Source of the DNA: Patiria miniata
Lineage: Eukaryota; Echinodermata; Asteroidea; Valvatida; Asterinidae
Length of the DNA: 64,000 nucleotides
Assembly: GCF_015706575.1 (NCBI RefSeq)
Contig: NW_024037052.1
Span: 496,001 to 560,000, forward strand
Direction of reading: 5' to 3'
The notes under the pieces were generated by a model. That model searched no databases and had not been told where the DNA came from. It saw only the letters and a program-made list of their open reading frames with translations. The translations under genes were made by a program, and so were the position numbers. Below, piece after piece: positions 34,118 through 48,108 of the stretch (positions are counted from its first letter, which is position 1; each line of letters begins with the position of its first letter).

Positions 34118-35574
34118 CTGGAAAAAAAAAAACCAGACATTGCTGGTCGGCCGACCAGCGTTGGAAAAATACCATTTTTTTTTTAAAATGTCAGCACACC
34201 AGGAGCCACGATTTTACAGGATGCTTTAGGCTGTCATTCCCTAAAGTTGAAAAAAATCACTCCGGTCGAACCCATGACCTCCTGCTTTCTAGTGCAGATG
34301 TCTTACCACTTGACCACCGAGCTAACGGGATCAGTTGGCTGGTTCGAATCTGATGTACATAGCAGCGGGTACTACATTAACTATTCATAAGATGGTAAGA
34401 CATCTGCAATAGAAAGCAGGAGGTCGTGGGTTCGAGTCCCACCGGAGTGATTTTTTTCCAACTTTCACTCGGGAGGAAACACACTGAGAATACAGTGTTT
34501 ATACATCGGTGATGGACAAAACCTAATTTGGTTTTATTAGTCAATTGACTCATGTAATTTCAGCAAGCACACACTGCATATGCCTCCATGTTATTTTGGC
34601 AAGATGTGTTGCCAATATACTAGTGTGGAAAGACTGTGGTTTCTAAAATAACTAAGATCAAAGTGCTTTACATTATTATTACCCCTGATCATTGGGCCAA
34701 TGAAACATTGCAAATACAATCTCAGCTTCCTGTGGAATATGGATTTTTATTCACGAGGAAGTCATTTTAGTCATGTTCCCTGACAGTATTTTATAAACTA
34801 TTGAATAGGATGGTGCCAGACTATTTTTGCATTCTAGCCTCACTTTCAATTTTTATTTTAAATGTGGCTTAAAAACATTAGGGTATGTTTAACAACAAAT
34901 TTAAATTTTCATTAAAGCAGACTGGTATTAATTTGTAATTAATTTTATGTCACTGCTTTAATTTCTCTTTGCAAGTTCCAAATATGAAGATTTTACCTCG
35001 CTTTCAATTTAATATAGTCGACTCCTGAATAAAGCCCATACAGCTCGGTGTAGTCATTTCGACGCAAGGTAGCTAAAATCAATCACAATTGCGATCTCTG
35101 TTCTCACAGGTACCCATTTACTCCTGGGTGGGGCGAAGCAATGAGTGACAAAGTGTCTTGCCAAAGGGAACATGCACCATAACCCCAGGCTGGACTCGAA
35201 CCCACAACCTGTAGAATTACCCGCAGACAACGAGTTCAATGCTCCAGACCATGAGGCCAGGGCACTCCACATATTTAGAAATGTTTTGCCAATTCATGCA
35301 ACAACACAAACACCAGGTAATATAATCTATTTGAAACCCCTGCCCGTTGTCCAAACTGCACACATGTGCATTTATCTTTATTGGTACCTTCAAGGATGTA
35401 ACTGGGGTCCAAGTTGCTGGAGGGCCCTAAAGGGACCTCAGTTTCTAGTAGGAGGCAGTCTTTGAGCAGAGGGGTCCATGCCCCTCATCCTCCTCCCCTA
35501 TCATTAGCTATGCCACTGGGCACCTTTGTCAAGTTCATTTAAGATTATAAGGAATCAATGAAGGGAGTTCCTAC

Positions 35575-35801
35575 TTTTCATTGAGGGAGTGAATCTTGGA
35601 GCGATCTCTCTCAATCACAGTCTGCATCTCTTCCATCCTGACCCTACGATCCTCCAGCAAGGCTTCCGTCTGCTCTCTAGATAGCTCAGCTTGTTCCTTC
35701 ATCTGAGATTGTAGAGCTTCAATCTGTAGCAACAGACTCTCTGGCTCTGCCTGCTGCTGGTCTGAATCAGGATGGACAGCTTTGGGCTGGGCGCTGTTGG
35801 A
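35575..35801 (-). CDS. CCDC77: CCDC77 repeated exon 2, copy 2
   Basis: Identical peptide and splice sites to copy 1. Its length of 227 nt (3n+2 with the first acceptor) means including it with another copy would shift the frame, unless the 219-nt form is used. Confidence 0.85.
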
Positions 35802-36736
35802 CTGAAATGAGGATTGGAAAATATTGATGGATGGTAACAGGATCAACCTGCTGGTACAGACTCGGACAAAAGAAACCACCCTTTTGGAGATGATCTGATC
35901 AATTATCGTGATTGAAGCAACTTTACTGGGATAACGTATGTAACTAAACTCACTTCTCAGGGGAGTAACTACAGGTAATTTCATCAGCTGATCAAGGAAT
36001 TATCAACACACCTACCAAAAGCTGCAACAGATATATATATTTACTATTAATACTATGAAAGTAAGTAAAGTCTGTCATTAGCCAATACATCTCCGGTTTC
36101 AAAGGCATGAAACGACCGAGGATATTTTTTTATCCCCCCTGGATAGGATGCCAGTCCATTGCAGGTTACTTCCCAGCTAATATCGGTACCTATTTATACT
36201 CCTGGGTGGAGAGAGGCAAGTGGGGGTGAAGTGGCTTGCCCAAGGACACACATATAACCGGCAACTAGATTCGGACCCCTGACCCTCTGATCATGAGTCA
36301 CAAACCTTAACCATATTAATGCTTAAAAAAAAACTTAAAATCCCATAGACCTTATAAATAGTTAATGCGATGCCCGCTGCCATGTACCAATACATCAGAT
36401 TCGAGGCAGCCAACCGATCCCATTAGCTCAGTGGTCAAGTGGTAAAACATCTGCACTAGAAAGCAGGAGGTTGTGGGTTCGAGTCCCAACCGAGTGATTT
36501 TTTCCAACTTTTACTCAGGAGGTAACACACTGAGTATTCAGTGTTTATACATCAATGAAGGGCAAAACCTGATTTGACATACATTGTATTAATACTATGA
36601 TCCACTAGTTTATCTGACCAACAAATACTAAAAATGGGCCTGATATGGTTGGTATGAGATCTGAGGAGTGTTGGCTTTGCAATGTTTTATCAACCACCCT
36701 TTGCCTCAACCATACCGGTATGTAATCTCTACCTAC

Positions 36737-36835
36737 CTTTTGTGTTAGCAGTAACTCTGTGTTGTGCATTCCTCCGTGTTCTGTTGTTCTGTGGTCTGCT
36801 TGGCACTTCGGCTTTTAAACCCAATATTTCACCCT
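36737..36835 (-). CDS. CCDC77: CCDC77 repeated exon 1, copy 2
   Basis: Same 99-nt segment and borders as copy 1. The upstream T tract is shorter. Confidence 0.55.
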
Positions 36836-38288
36836 CTGGAAAAAAAAAAGACATTGCTGGTCGGCCGACCAGCGTTGGAAAAATACCATTTTTTTTTTAA
36901 AATGTCAGCACACCAGGAGCCACGATTTTACAGGATGCTTTAGGCTGTCATTCCCTAAAGTTGAAAAAAATCACTCCGGTCGAACCCATGACCTCCTGCT
37001 TTCTAGTGCAGATGTCTTACCACTTGACCACCGAGCTAACGGGATCAGTTGGCTGGTTCGAATCTGATGTACATAGCAGCGGGTACTACATTAACTATTC
37101 ATAAGATGGTAAGACATCTGCAATAGAAAGCAGGAGGTCGTGGGTTCGAGTCCCACCGGAGTGATTTTTTTCCAACTTTCACTCGGGAGGAAACACACTG
37201 AGAATACAGTGTTTATACATCGGTGATGGACAAAACCTAATTTGGTTTTATTAGTCAATTGACTCATGTAATTTCAGCAAGCACACACTGCATATGCCTC
37301 CATGTTATTTTGGCAAGATGTGTTGCCAATATACTAGTGTGGAAAGACTGTGGTTTCTAAAATAACTAAGATCAAAGTGCTTTACATTATTATTACCCCT
37401 GATCATTGGGCCAATGAAACATTGCAAATACAATCTCAGCTTCCTGTGGAATATGGATTTTTATTCACGAGGAAGTCATTTTAGTCATGTTCCCTGACAG
37501 TATTTTATAAACTATTGAATAGGATGGTGCCAGACTATTTTTGCATTCTAGCCTCACTTTCAATTTTTATTTTAAATGTGGCTTAAAAACATTAGGGTAT
37601 GTTTAACAACAAATTTAAATTTTCATTAAAGCAGACTGGTATTAATTTGTAATTAATTTTATGTCACTGCTTTAATTTCTCTTTGCAAGTTCCAAATATG
37701 AAGATTTTACCTCGCTTTCAATTTAATATAGTCGACTCCTGAATAAAGCCCATACAGCTCGGTGTAGTCATTTCGACGCAAGGTAGCTAAAATCAATCAC
37801 AATTGCGATCTCTGTTCTCACAGGTACCCATTTACTCCTGGGTGGGGCGAAGCAATGAGTGACAAAGTGTCTTGCCAAAGGGAACATGCACCATAACCCC
37901 AGGCTGGACTCGAACCCACAACCTGTAGAATTACCCGCAGACAACGAGTTCAATGCTCCAGACCATGAGGCCAGGGCACTCCACATATTTAGAAATGTTT
38001 TGCCAATTCATGCAACAACACAAACACCAGGTAATATAATCTATTTGAAACCCCTGCCCGTTGTCCAAACTGCACACATGTGCATTTATCTTTATTGGTA
38101 CCTTCAAGGATGTAACTGGGGTCCAAGTTGCTGGAGGGCCCTAAAGGGACCTCAGTTTCTAGTAGGAGGCAGTCTTTGAGCAGAGGGGTCCATGCCCCTC
38201 ATCCTCCTCCCCTATCATTAGCTATGCCACTGGGCACCTTTGTCAAGTTCATTTAAGATTATAAGGAATCAATGAAGGGAGTTCCTAC

Positions 38289-38515
38289 TTTTCATTGAGG
38301 GAGTGAATCTTGGAGCGATCTCTCTCAATCACAGTCTGCATCTCTTCCATCCTGACCCTACGATCCTCCAGCAAGGCTTCCGTCTGCTCTCTAGATAGCT
38401 CAGCTTGTTCCTTCATCTGAGATTGTAGAGCTTCAATCTGTAGCAACAGACTCTCTGGCTCTGCCTGCTGCTGGTCTGAATCAGGATGGACAGCTTTGGG
38501 CTGGGCGCTGTTGGA
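38289..38515 (-). CDS. CCDC77: CCDC77 repeated exon 2, copy 3
   Basis: Peptide and splice sites identical to copy 1. Confidence 0.85.
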
Positions 38516-39449
38516 CTGAAATGAGGATTGGAAAATATTGATGGATGGTAACAGGATCAACCTGCTGGTACAGACTCGGACAAAAGAAACCACCCTTTTG
38601 GAGATGATCTGATCAATTATCGTGATTGAAGCAACTTTACTGGGATAACGTATGTAACTAAACTCACTTCTCAGGGGAGTAACTACAGGTAATTTCATCA
38701 GCTGATCAAGGAATTATCAACACACCTACCAAAAGCTGCAACAGATATATATATTTACTATTAATACTATGAAAGTAAGTAAAGTCTGTCATTAGCCAAT
38801 ACATCTCCGGTTTCAAAGGCATGAAACGACCGAGGATATTTTTTTATCCCCCCTGGATAGGATGCCAGTCCATTGCAGGTTACTTCCCAGCTAATATCGG
38901 TACCTATTTATACTCCTGGGTGGAGAGAGGCAAGTGGGGGTGAAGTGGCTTGCCCAAGGACACACATATAACCGGCAACTAGATTCGGACCCCTGACCCT
39001 CTGATCATGAGTCACAAACCTTAACCATATTAATGCTTAAAAAAAACTTAAAATCCCATAGACCTTATAAATAGTTAATGCGATGCCCGCTGCCATGTAC
39101 CAATACATCAGATTCGAGGCAGCCAACCGATCCCATTAGCTCAGTGGTCAAGTGGTAAAACATCTGCACTAGAAAGCAGGAGGTTGTGGGTTCGAGTCCC
39201 AACCGAGTGATTTTTTCCAACTTTTACTCAGGAGGTAACACACTGAGTATTCAGTGTTTATACATCAATGAAGGGCAAAACCTGATTTGACATACATTGT
39301 ATTAATACTATGATCCACTAGTTTATCTGACCAACAAATACTAAAAATGGGCCTGATATGGTTGGTATGAGATCTGAGGAGTGTTGGCTTTGCAATGTTT
39401 TATCAACCACCCTTTGCCTCAACCATACCGGTATGTAATCTCTACCTAC

Positions 39450-39548
39450 CTTTTGTGTTAGCAGTAACTCTGTGTTGTGCATTCCTCCGTGTTCTGTTGT
39501 TCTGTGGTCTGCTTGGCACTTCGGCTTTTAAACCCAATATTTCACCCT
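39450..39548 (-). CDS. CCDC77: CCDC77 repeated exon 1, copy 3
   Basis: Same 99-nt segment and borders as copy 1. Confidence 0.55.
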
Positions 39549-41004
39549 CTGGAAAAAAAAAACCAGACATTGCTGGTCGGCCGACCAGCGTTGGAAAAAT
39601 ACCATTTTTTTTTTAAAATGTCAGCACACCAGGAGCCACGATTTTACAGGATGCTTTAGGCTGTCATTCCCTAAAGTTGAAAAAAATCACTCCGGTCGAA
39701 CCCATGACCTCCTGCTTTCTAGTGCAGATGTCTTACCACTTGACCACCGAGCTAACGGGATCAGTTGGCTGGTTCGAATCTGATGTACATAGCAGCGGGT
39801 ACTACATTAACTATTCATAAGATGGTAAGACATCTGCAATAGAAAGCAGGAGGTCGTGGGTTCGAGTCCCACCGGAGTGATTTTTTTCCAACTTTCACTC
39901 GGGAGGAAACACACTGAGAATACAGTGTTTATACATCGGTGATGGACAAAACCTAATTTGGTTTTATTAGTCAATTGACTCATGTAATTTCAGCAAGCAC
40001 ACACTGCATATGCCTCCATGTTATTTTGGCAAGATGTGTTGCCAATATACTAGTGTGGAAAGACTGTGGTTTCTAAAATAACTAAGATCAAAGTGCTTTA
40101 CATTATTATTACCCCTGATCATTGGGCCAATGAAACATTGCAAATACAATCTCAGCTTCCTGTGGAATATGGATTTTTATTCACGAGGAAGTCATTTTAG
40201 TCATGTTCCCTGACAGTATTTTATAAACTATTGAATAGGATGGTGCCAGACTATTTTTGCATTCTAGCCTCACTTTCAATTTTTATTTTAAATGTGGCTT
40301 AAAAACATTAGGGTATGTTTAACAACAAATTTAAATTTTCATTAAAGCAGACTGGTATTAATTTGTAATTAATTTTATGTCACTGCTTTAATTTCTCTTT
40401 GCAAGTTCCAAATATGAAGATTTTACCTCGCTTTCAATTTAATATAGTCGACTCCTGAATAAAGCCCATACAGCTCGGTGTAGTCATTTCGACGCAAGGT
40501 AGCTAAAATCAATCACAATTGCGATCTCTGTTCTCACAGGTACCCATTTACTCCTGGGTGGGGCGAAGCAATGAGTGACAAAGTGTCTTGCCAAAGGGAA
40601 CATGCACCATAACCCCAGGCTGGACTCGAACCCACAACCTGTAGAATTACCCGCAGACAACGAGTTCAATGCTCCAGACCATGAGGCCAGGGCACTCCAC
40701 ATATTTAGAAATGTTTTGCCAATTCATGCAACAACACAAACACCAGGTAATATAATCTATTTGAAACCCCTGCCCGTTGTCCAAACTGCACACATGTGCA
40801 TTTATCTTTATTGGTACCTTCAAGGATGTAACTGGGGTCCAAGTTGCTGGAGGGCCCTAAAGGGACCTCAGTTTCTAGTAGGAGGCAGTCTTTGAGCAGA
40901 GGGGTCCATGCCCCTCATCCTCCTCCCCTATCATTAGCTATGCCACTGGGCACCTTTGTCAAGTTCATTTAAGATTATAAGGAATCAATGAAGGGAGTTC
41001 CTAC

Positions 41005-41231
41005 TTTTCATTGAGGGAGTGAATCTTGGAGCGATCTCTCTCAATCACAGTCTGCATCTCTTCCATCCTGACCCTACGATCCTCCAGCAAGGCTTCCGTC
41101 TGCTCTCTAGATAGCTCAGCTTGTTCCTTCATCTGAGATTGTAGAGCTTCAATCTGTAGCAACAGACTCTCTGGCTCTGCCTGCTGCTGGTCTGAATCAG
41201 GATGGACAGCTTTGGGCTGGGCGCTGTTGGA
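41005..41231 (-). CDS. CCDC77: CCDC77 repeated exon 2, copy 4
   Basis: Peptide and splice sites identical to copy 1. Confidence 0.85.
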
Positions 41232-42165
41232 CTGAAATGAGGATTGGAAAATATTGATGGATGGTAACAGGATCAACCTGCTGGTACAGACTCGGACAAA
41301 AGAAACCACCCTTTTGGAGATGATCTGATCAATTATCGTGATTGAAGCAACTTTACTGGGATAACGTATGTAACTAAACTCACTTCTCAGGGGAGTAACT
41401 ACAGGTAATTTCATCAGCTGATCAAGGAATTATCAACACACCTACCAAAAGCTGCAACAGATATATATATTTACTATTAATACTATGAAAGTAAGTAAAG
41501 TCTGTCATTAGCCAATACATCTCCGGTTTCAAAGGCATGAAACGACCGAGGATATTTTTTTATCCCCCCTGGATAGGATGCCAGTCCATTGCAGGTTACT
41601 TCCCAGCTAATATCGGTACCTATTTATACTCCTGGGTGGAGAGAGGCAAGTGGGGGTGAAGTGGCTTGCCCAAGGACACACATATAACCGGCAACTAGAT
41701 TCGGACCCCTGACCCTCTGATCATGAGTCACAAACCTTAACCATATTAATGCTTAAAAAAAACTTAAAATCCCATAGACCTTATAAATAGTTAATGCGAT
41801 GCCCGCTGCCATGTACCAATACATCAGATTCGAGGCAGCCAACCGATCCCATTAGCTCAGTGGTCAAGTGGTAAAACATCTGCACTAGAAAGCAGGAGGT
41901 TGTGGGTTCGAGTCCCAACCGAGTGATTTTTTCCAACTTTTACTCAGGAGGTAACACACTGAGTATTCAGTGTTTATACATCAATGAAGGGCAAAACCTG
42001 ATTTGACATACATTGTATTAATACTATGATCCACTAGTTTATCTGACCAACAAATACTAAAAATGGGCCTGATATGGTTGGTATGAGATCTGAGGAGTGT
42101 TGGCTTTGCAATGTTTTATCAACCACCCTTTGCCTCAACCATACCGGTATGTAATCTCTACCTAC

Positions 42166-42264
42166 CTTTTGTGTTAGCAGTAACTCTGTGTTGTGCATTC
42201 CTCCGTGTTCTGTTGTTCTGTGGTCTGCTTGGCACTTCGGCTTTTAAACCCAATATTTCACCCT
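42166..42264 (-). CDS. CCDC77: CCDC77 repeated exon 1, copy 4
   Basis: Same 99-nt segment and borders as copy 1. Confidence 0.55.
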
Positions 42265-43719
42265 CTGGAAAAAAAAACCAGACATTGCTGGTCGGCCGAC
42301 CAGCGTTGGAAAAATACCATTTTTTTTTTAAAATGTCAGCACACCAGGAGCCACGATTTTACAGGATGCTTTAGGCTGTCATTCCCTAAAGTTGAAAAAA
42401 ATCACTCCGGTCGAACCCATGACCTCCTGCTTTCTAGTGCAGATGTCTTACCACTTGACCACCGAGCTAACGGGATCAGTTGGCTGGTTCGAATCTGATG
42501 TACATAGCAGCGGGTACTACATTAACTATTCATAAGATGGTAAGACATCTGCAATAGAAAGCAGGAGGTCGTGGGTTCGAGTCCCACCGGAGTGATTTTT
42601 TTCCAACTTTCACTCGGGAGGAAACACACTGAGAATACAGTGTTTATACATCGGTGATGGACAAAACCTAATTTGGTTTTATTAGTCAATTGACTCATGT
42701 AATTTCAGCAAGCACACACTGCATATGCCTCCATGTTATTTTGGCAAGATGTGTTGCCAATATACTAGTGTGGAAAGACTGTGGTTTCTAAAATAACTAA
42801 GATCAAAGTGCTTTACATTATTATTACCCCTGATCATTGGGCCAATGAAACATTGCAAATACAATCTCAGCTTCCTGTGGAATATGGATTTTTATTCACG
42901 AGGAAGTCATTTTAGTCATGTTCCCTGACAGTATTTTATAAACTATTGAATAGGATGGTGCCAGACTATTTTTGCATTCTAGCCTCACTTTCAATTTTTA
43001 TTTTAAATGTGGCTTAAAAACATTAGGGTATGTTTAACAACAAATTTAAATTTTCATTAAAGCAGACTGGTATTAATTTGTAATTAATTTTATGTCACTG
43101 CTTTAATTTCTCTTTGCAAGTTCCAAATATGAAGATTTTACCTCGCTTTCAATTTAATATAGTCGACTCCTGAATAAAGCCCATACAGCTCGGTGTAGTC
43201 ATTTCGACGCAAGGTAGCTAAAATCAATCACAATTGCGATCTCTGTTCTCACAGGTACCCATTTACTCCTGGGTGGGGCGAAGCAATGAGTGACAAAGTG
43301 TCTTGCCAAAGGGAACATGCACCATAACCCCAGGCTGGACTCGAACCCACAACCTGTAGAATTACCCGCAGACAACGAGTTCAATGCTCCAGACCATGAG
43401 GCCAGGGCACTCCACATATTTAGAAATGTTTTGCCAATTCATGCAACAACACAAACACCAGGTAATATAATCTATTTGAAACCCCTGCCCGTTGTCCAAA
43501 CTGCACACATGTGCATTTATCTTTATTGGTACCTTCAAGGATGTAACTGGGGTCCAAGTTGCTGGAGGGCCCTAAAGGGACCTCAGTTTCTAGTAGGAGG
43601 CAGTCTTTGAGCAGAGGGGTCCATGCCCCTCATCCTCCTCCCCTATCATTAGCTATGCCACTGGGCACCTTTGTCAAGTTCATTTAAGATTATAAGGAAT
43701 CAATGAAGGGAGTTCCTAC

Positions 43720-43946
43720 TTTTCATTGAGGGAGTGAATCTTGGAGCGATCTCTCTCAATCACAGTCTGCATCTCTTCCATCCTGACCCTACGATCCTCC
43801 AGCAAGGCTTCCGTCTGCTCTCTAGATAGCTCAGCTTGTTCCTTCATCTGAGATTGTAGAGCTTCAATCTGTAGCAACAGACTCTCTGGCTCTGCCTGCT
43901 GCTGGTCTGAATCAGGATGGACAGCTTTGGGCTGGGCGCTGTTGGA
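43720..43946 (-). CDS. CCDC77: CCDC77 repeated exon 2, copy 5
   Basis: Peptide and splice sites identical to copy 1. Confidence 0.85.
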
Positions 43947-44880
43947 CTGAAATGAGGATTGGAAAATATTGATGGATGGTAACAGGATCAACCTGCTGGT
44001 ACAGACTCGGACAAAAGAAACCACCCTTTTGGAGATGATCTGATCAATTATCGTGATTGAAGCAACTTTACTGGGATAACGTATGTAACTAAACTCACTT
44101 CTCAGGGGAGTAACTACAGGTAATTTCATCAGCTGATCAAGGAATTATCAACACACCTACCAAAAGCTGCAACAGATATATATATTTACTATTAATACTA
44201 TGAAAGTAAGTAAAGTCTGTCATTAGCCAATACATCTCCGGTTTCAAAGGCATGAAACGACCGAGGATATTTTTTTATCCCCCCTGGATAGGATGCCAGT
44301 CCATTGCAGGTTACTTCCCAGCTAATATCGGTACCTATTTATACTCCTGGGTGGAGAGAGGCAAGTGGGGGTGAAGTGGCTTGCCCAAGGACACACATAT
44401 AACCGGCAACTAGATTCGGACCCCTGACCCTCTGATCATGAGTCACAAACCTTAACCATATTAATGCTTAAAAAAAACTTAAAATCCCATAGACCTTATA
44501 AATAGTTAATGCGATGCCCGCTGCCATGTACCAATACATCAGATTCGAGGCAGCCAACCGATCCCATTAGCTCAGTGGTCAAGTGGTAAAACATCTGCAC
44601 TAGAAAGCAGGAGGTTGTGGGTTCGAGTCCCAACCGAGTGATTTTTTCCAACTTTTACTCAGGAGGTAACACACTGAGTATTCAGTGTTTATACATCAAT
44701 GAAGGGCAAAACCTGATTTGACATACATTGTATTAATACTATGATCCACTAGTTTATCTGACCAACAAATACTAAAAATGGGCCTGATATGGTTGGTATG
44801 AGATCTGAGGAGTGTTGGCTTTGCAATGTTTTATCAACCACCCTTTGCCTCAACCATACCGGTATGTAATCTCTACCTAC

Positions 44881-44979
44881 CTTTTGTGTTAGCAGTAACT
44901 CTGTGTTGTGCATTCCTCCGTGTTCTGTTGTTCTGTGGTCTGCTTGGCACTTCGGCTTTTAAACCCAATATTTCACCCT
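44881..44979 (-). CDS. CCDC77: CCDC77 repeated exon 1, copy 5
   Basis: Same 99-nt segment and borders as copy 1. Confidence 0.55.
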
Positions 44980-46433
44980 CTGGAAAAAAAAACCAGACAT
45001 TGCTGGTCGGCCGACCAGCGTTGGAAAAATACCATTTTTTTTTAAAATGTCAGCACACCAGGAGCCACGATTTTACAGGATGCTTTAGGCTGTCATTCCC
45101 TAAAGTTGAAAAAAATCACTCCGGTCGAACCCATGACCTCCTGCTTTCTAGTGCAGATGTCTTACCACTTGACCACCGAGCTAACGGGATCAGTTGGCTG
45201 GTTCGAATCTGATGTACATAGCAGCGGGTACTACATTAACTATTCATAAGATGGTAAGACATCTGCAATAGAAAGCAGGAGGTCGTGGGTTCGAGTCCCA
45301 CCGGAGTGATTTTTTCCCAACTTTCACTCGGGAGGAAACACACTGAGAATACAGTGTTTATACATCGGTGATGGACAAAACCTAATTTGGTTTTATTAGT
45401 CAATTGACTCATGTAATTTCAGCAAGCACACACTGCATATGCCTCCATGTTATTTTGGCAAGATGTGTTGCCAATATACTAGTGTGGAAAGACTGTGGTT
45501 TCTAAAATAACTAAGATCAAAGTGCTTTACATTATTATTACCCCTGATCATTGGGCCAATGAAACATTGCAAATACAATCTCAGCTTCCTGTGGAATATG
45601 GATTTTTATTCACGAGGAAGTCATTTTAGTCATGTTCCCTGACAGTATTTTATAAACTATTGAATAGGATGGTGCCAGACTATTTTTGCATTCTAGCCTC
45701 ACTTTCAATTTTTATTTTAAATGTGGCTTAAAAACATTAGGGTATGTTTAACAACAAATTTAAATTTTCATTAAAGCAGACTGGTATTAATTTGTAATTA
45801 ATTTTATGTCACTGCTTTAATTTCTCTTTGCAAGTTCCAAATATGAAGATTTTACCTCGCTTTCAATTTAATATAGTCGACTCCTGAATAAAGCCCATAC
45901 AGCTCGGTGTAGTCATTTCGACGCAAGGTAGCTAAAATCAATCACAATTGCGATCTCTGTTCTCACAGGTACCCATTTACTCCTGGGTGGGGCGAAGCAA
46001 TGAGTGACAAAGTGTCTTGCCAAAGGGAACATGCACCATAACCCCAGGCTGGACTCGAACCCACAACCTGTAGAATTACCCGCAGACAACGAGTTCAATG
46101 CTCCAGACCATGAGGCCAGGGCACTCCACATATTTAGAAATGTTTTGCCAATTCATGCAACAACACAAACACCAGGTAATATAATCTATTTGAAACCCCT
46201 GCCCGTTTTCCAAACTGCACACATGTGCATTTATCTTTATTGGTACCTTCAAGGATGTAACTGGGGTCCAAGTTGCTGGAGGGCCCTAAAGGGACCTCAG
46301 TTTCTAGTAGGAGGCAGTCTTTGAGCAGAGGGGTCCATGCCCCTCATCCTCCTCCCCTATCATTAGCTATGCCACTGGGCACCTTTGTCAAGTTCATTTA
46401 AGATTATAAGGAATCAATGAAGGGAGTTCCTAC

Positions 46434-46660
46434 TTTTCATTGAGGGAGTGAATCTTGGAGCGATCTCTCTCAATCACAGTCTGCATCTCTTCCATCCTGA
46501 CCCTACGATCCTCCAGCAAGGCTTCCGTCTGCTCTCTAGATAGCTCAGCTTGTTCCTTCATCTGAGATTGTAGAGCTTCAATCTGTAGCAACAGACTCTC
46601 TGGCTCTGCCTGCTGCTGGTCTGAATCAGGATGGACAGCTTTGGGCTGGGCGCTGTTGGA
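46434..46660 (-). CDS. CCDC77: CCDC77 repeated exon 2, copy 6
   Basis: Peptide and splice sites identical to copy 1. Confidence 0.85.
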
Positions 46661-47593
46661 CTGAAATGAGGATTGGAAAATATTGATGGATGGTAACAGG
46701 ATCAACCTGCTGGTACAGACTCGGACAAAAGAAACCACCCTTTTGGAGATGATCTGATCAATTATCGTGATTGAAGCAACTTTACTGGGATAACGTATGT
46801 AACTAAACTCACTTCTCAGGGGAGTAACTACAGGTAATTTCATCAGCTGATCAAGGAATTATCAACACACCTACCAAAAGCTGCAACAGATATATATATT
46901 TACTATTAATACTATGAAAGTAAGTAAAGTCTGTCATTAGCCAATACATCTCCGGTTTCAAAGGCATGAAACGACCGAGGATATTTTTTTATCCCCCCTG
47001 GATAGGATGCCAGTCCATTGCAGGTTACTTCCCAGCTAATATCGGTACCTATTTATACTCCTGGGTGGAGAGAGGCAAGTGGGGGTGAAGTGGCTTGCCC
47101 AAGGACACACATATAACCGGCAACTAGATTCGGACCCCTGACCCTCTGATCATGAGTCACAAACCTTAACCATATTAATGCTTAAAAAAAACTTAAAATC
47201 CCATAGACCTTATAAATAGTTAATGCGATGCCCGCTGCCATGTACCAATACATCAGATTCGAGCCAGCCAACCGATCCCATTAGCTCAGTGGTCAAGTGG
47301 TAAAACATCTGCACTAGAAAGCAGGAGGTTGTGGGTTCGAGTCCCAACCGAGTGATTTTTTCCAACTTTTACTCAGGAGGTAACACACTGAGTATTCAGT
47401 GTTTATACATCAATGAAGGGCAAAACCTGATTTGACATACATTGTATTAATACTATGATCCACTAGTTTATCTGACCCACAAATACTAAAAATGGGCCTG
47501 ATATGGTTGGTATGAGATCTGAGGAGTGTTGGCTTTGCAATGTTTTATCAACCACCCTTTGCCTCAACCATACCGGTATGTAATCTCTACTAC

Positions 47594-47691
47594 CTTTTGT
47601 GTTAGCAGTAACTCTGTGTTGTGCATTCCTCCGTGTTCTGTTGTTCTGTGGTCTGCTTGGCACTTGGCTTTTAAACCCAATATTTCACCCT
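47594..47691 (-). pseudogene. CCDC77: CCDC77 repeated exon 1, copy 6, 1-nt deletions
   Basis: Only 98 nt: one C is missing where other copies read CACTTCGGC on the plus strand, and the donor region lacks one base (AAAG|GTAGTAG), which removes the second tandem donor. It would be frameshifted if real. The block lies next to the garbled stretch at 47728, where other single-base losses cluster, so consensus error is the likelier cause. Confidence 0.6.
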
Positions 47692-47727
47692 CTGGAAAAA
47701 AAAACCAGACATGCTGGTCGGCGACCA

Positions 47728-48108
47728 GAAATCTGATGGACAGTGCATATGGCCATTGCAATGTTCAGTTCAAACCACTGTAGCAGTTCTGTATTTCAGA
47801 CCTGAGGATCTTGCTGACTGTCATGTTACCACGATTGTAATACAATCATACTTGTCAACCCGTGACTACATATCGTTCATGCATTGAAACAATCTATCAT
47901 CATCGAGTCTGAAACATCCTTGACTGACTTCTCTGTTGCTCTAGTCAGCATAGTGTCAGACGTACGGCATTCGTGTATGTAATCTGGTAGCTGATCATGA
48001 GCTAGTTACGGAGTCAGTTCATCCAGCTGTAGTCTGGAACGTACTGACATCTGACATCATATTTGTAACAGCAGGACATTGCTGGTCACCATCGTTGGAC
48101 AAATGCAC
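47728..48108. other. Garbled consensus inside unit 6
   Basis: The sequence follows the order of unit 7's unique 1.2-kb block in compressed, scrambled form: GAAATCTGATGGACAGTG, CAGTTCTGTATTTCA, ATATCGTT, AGTGTCAGACGTAC and TGTATGTAAT appear in the same order with the spacing shrunk about threefold. Both edges blend two versions of the unit ending (CATTGCTGGTC...). Single-base losses cluster around it. It looks like a consensus made from reads with and without the 1.2-kb block. Confidence 0.75.

Noticed and set aside
33964..34353. Plus-strand open frame MFYQPPFAST... with hydrophobic residues in each unit
   Set aside because: It overlaps a CCDC77 exon antisense and SINE sequence, and its length changes with an A-run length.
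35054..35272. 72-residue open frame MWSALASW... in each array unit
   Set aside because: It is the translation of SINE type 2 on the minus strand; it has no exon borders and copies number with the SINE.
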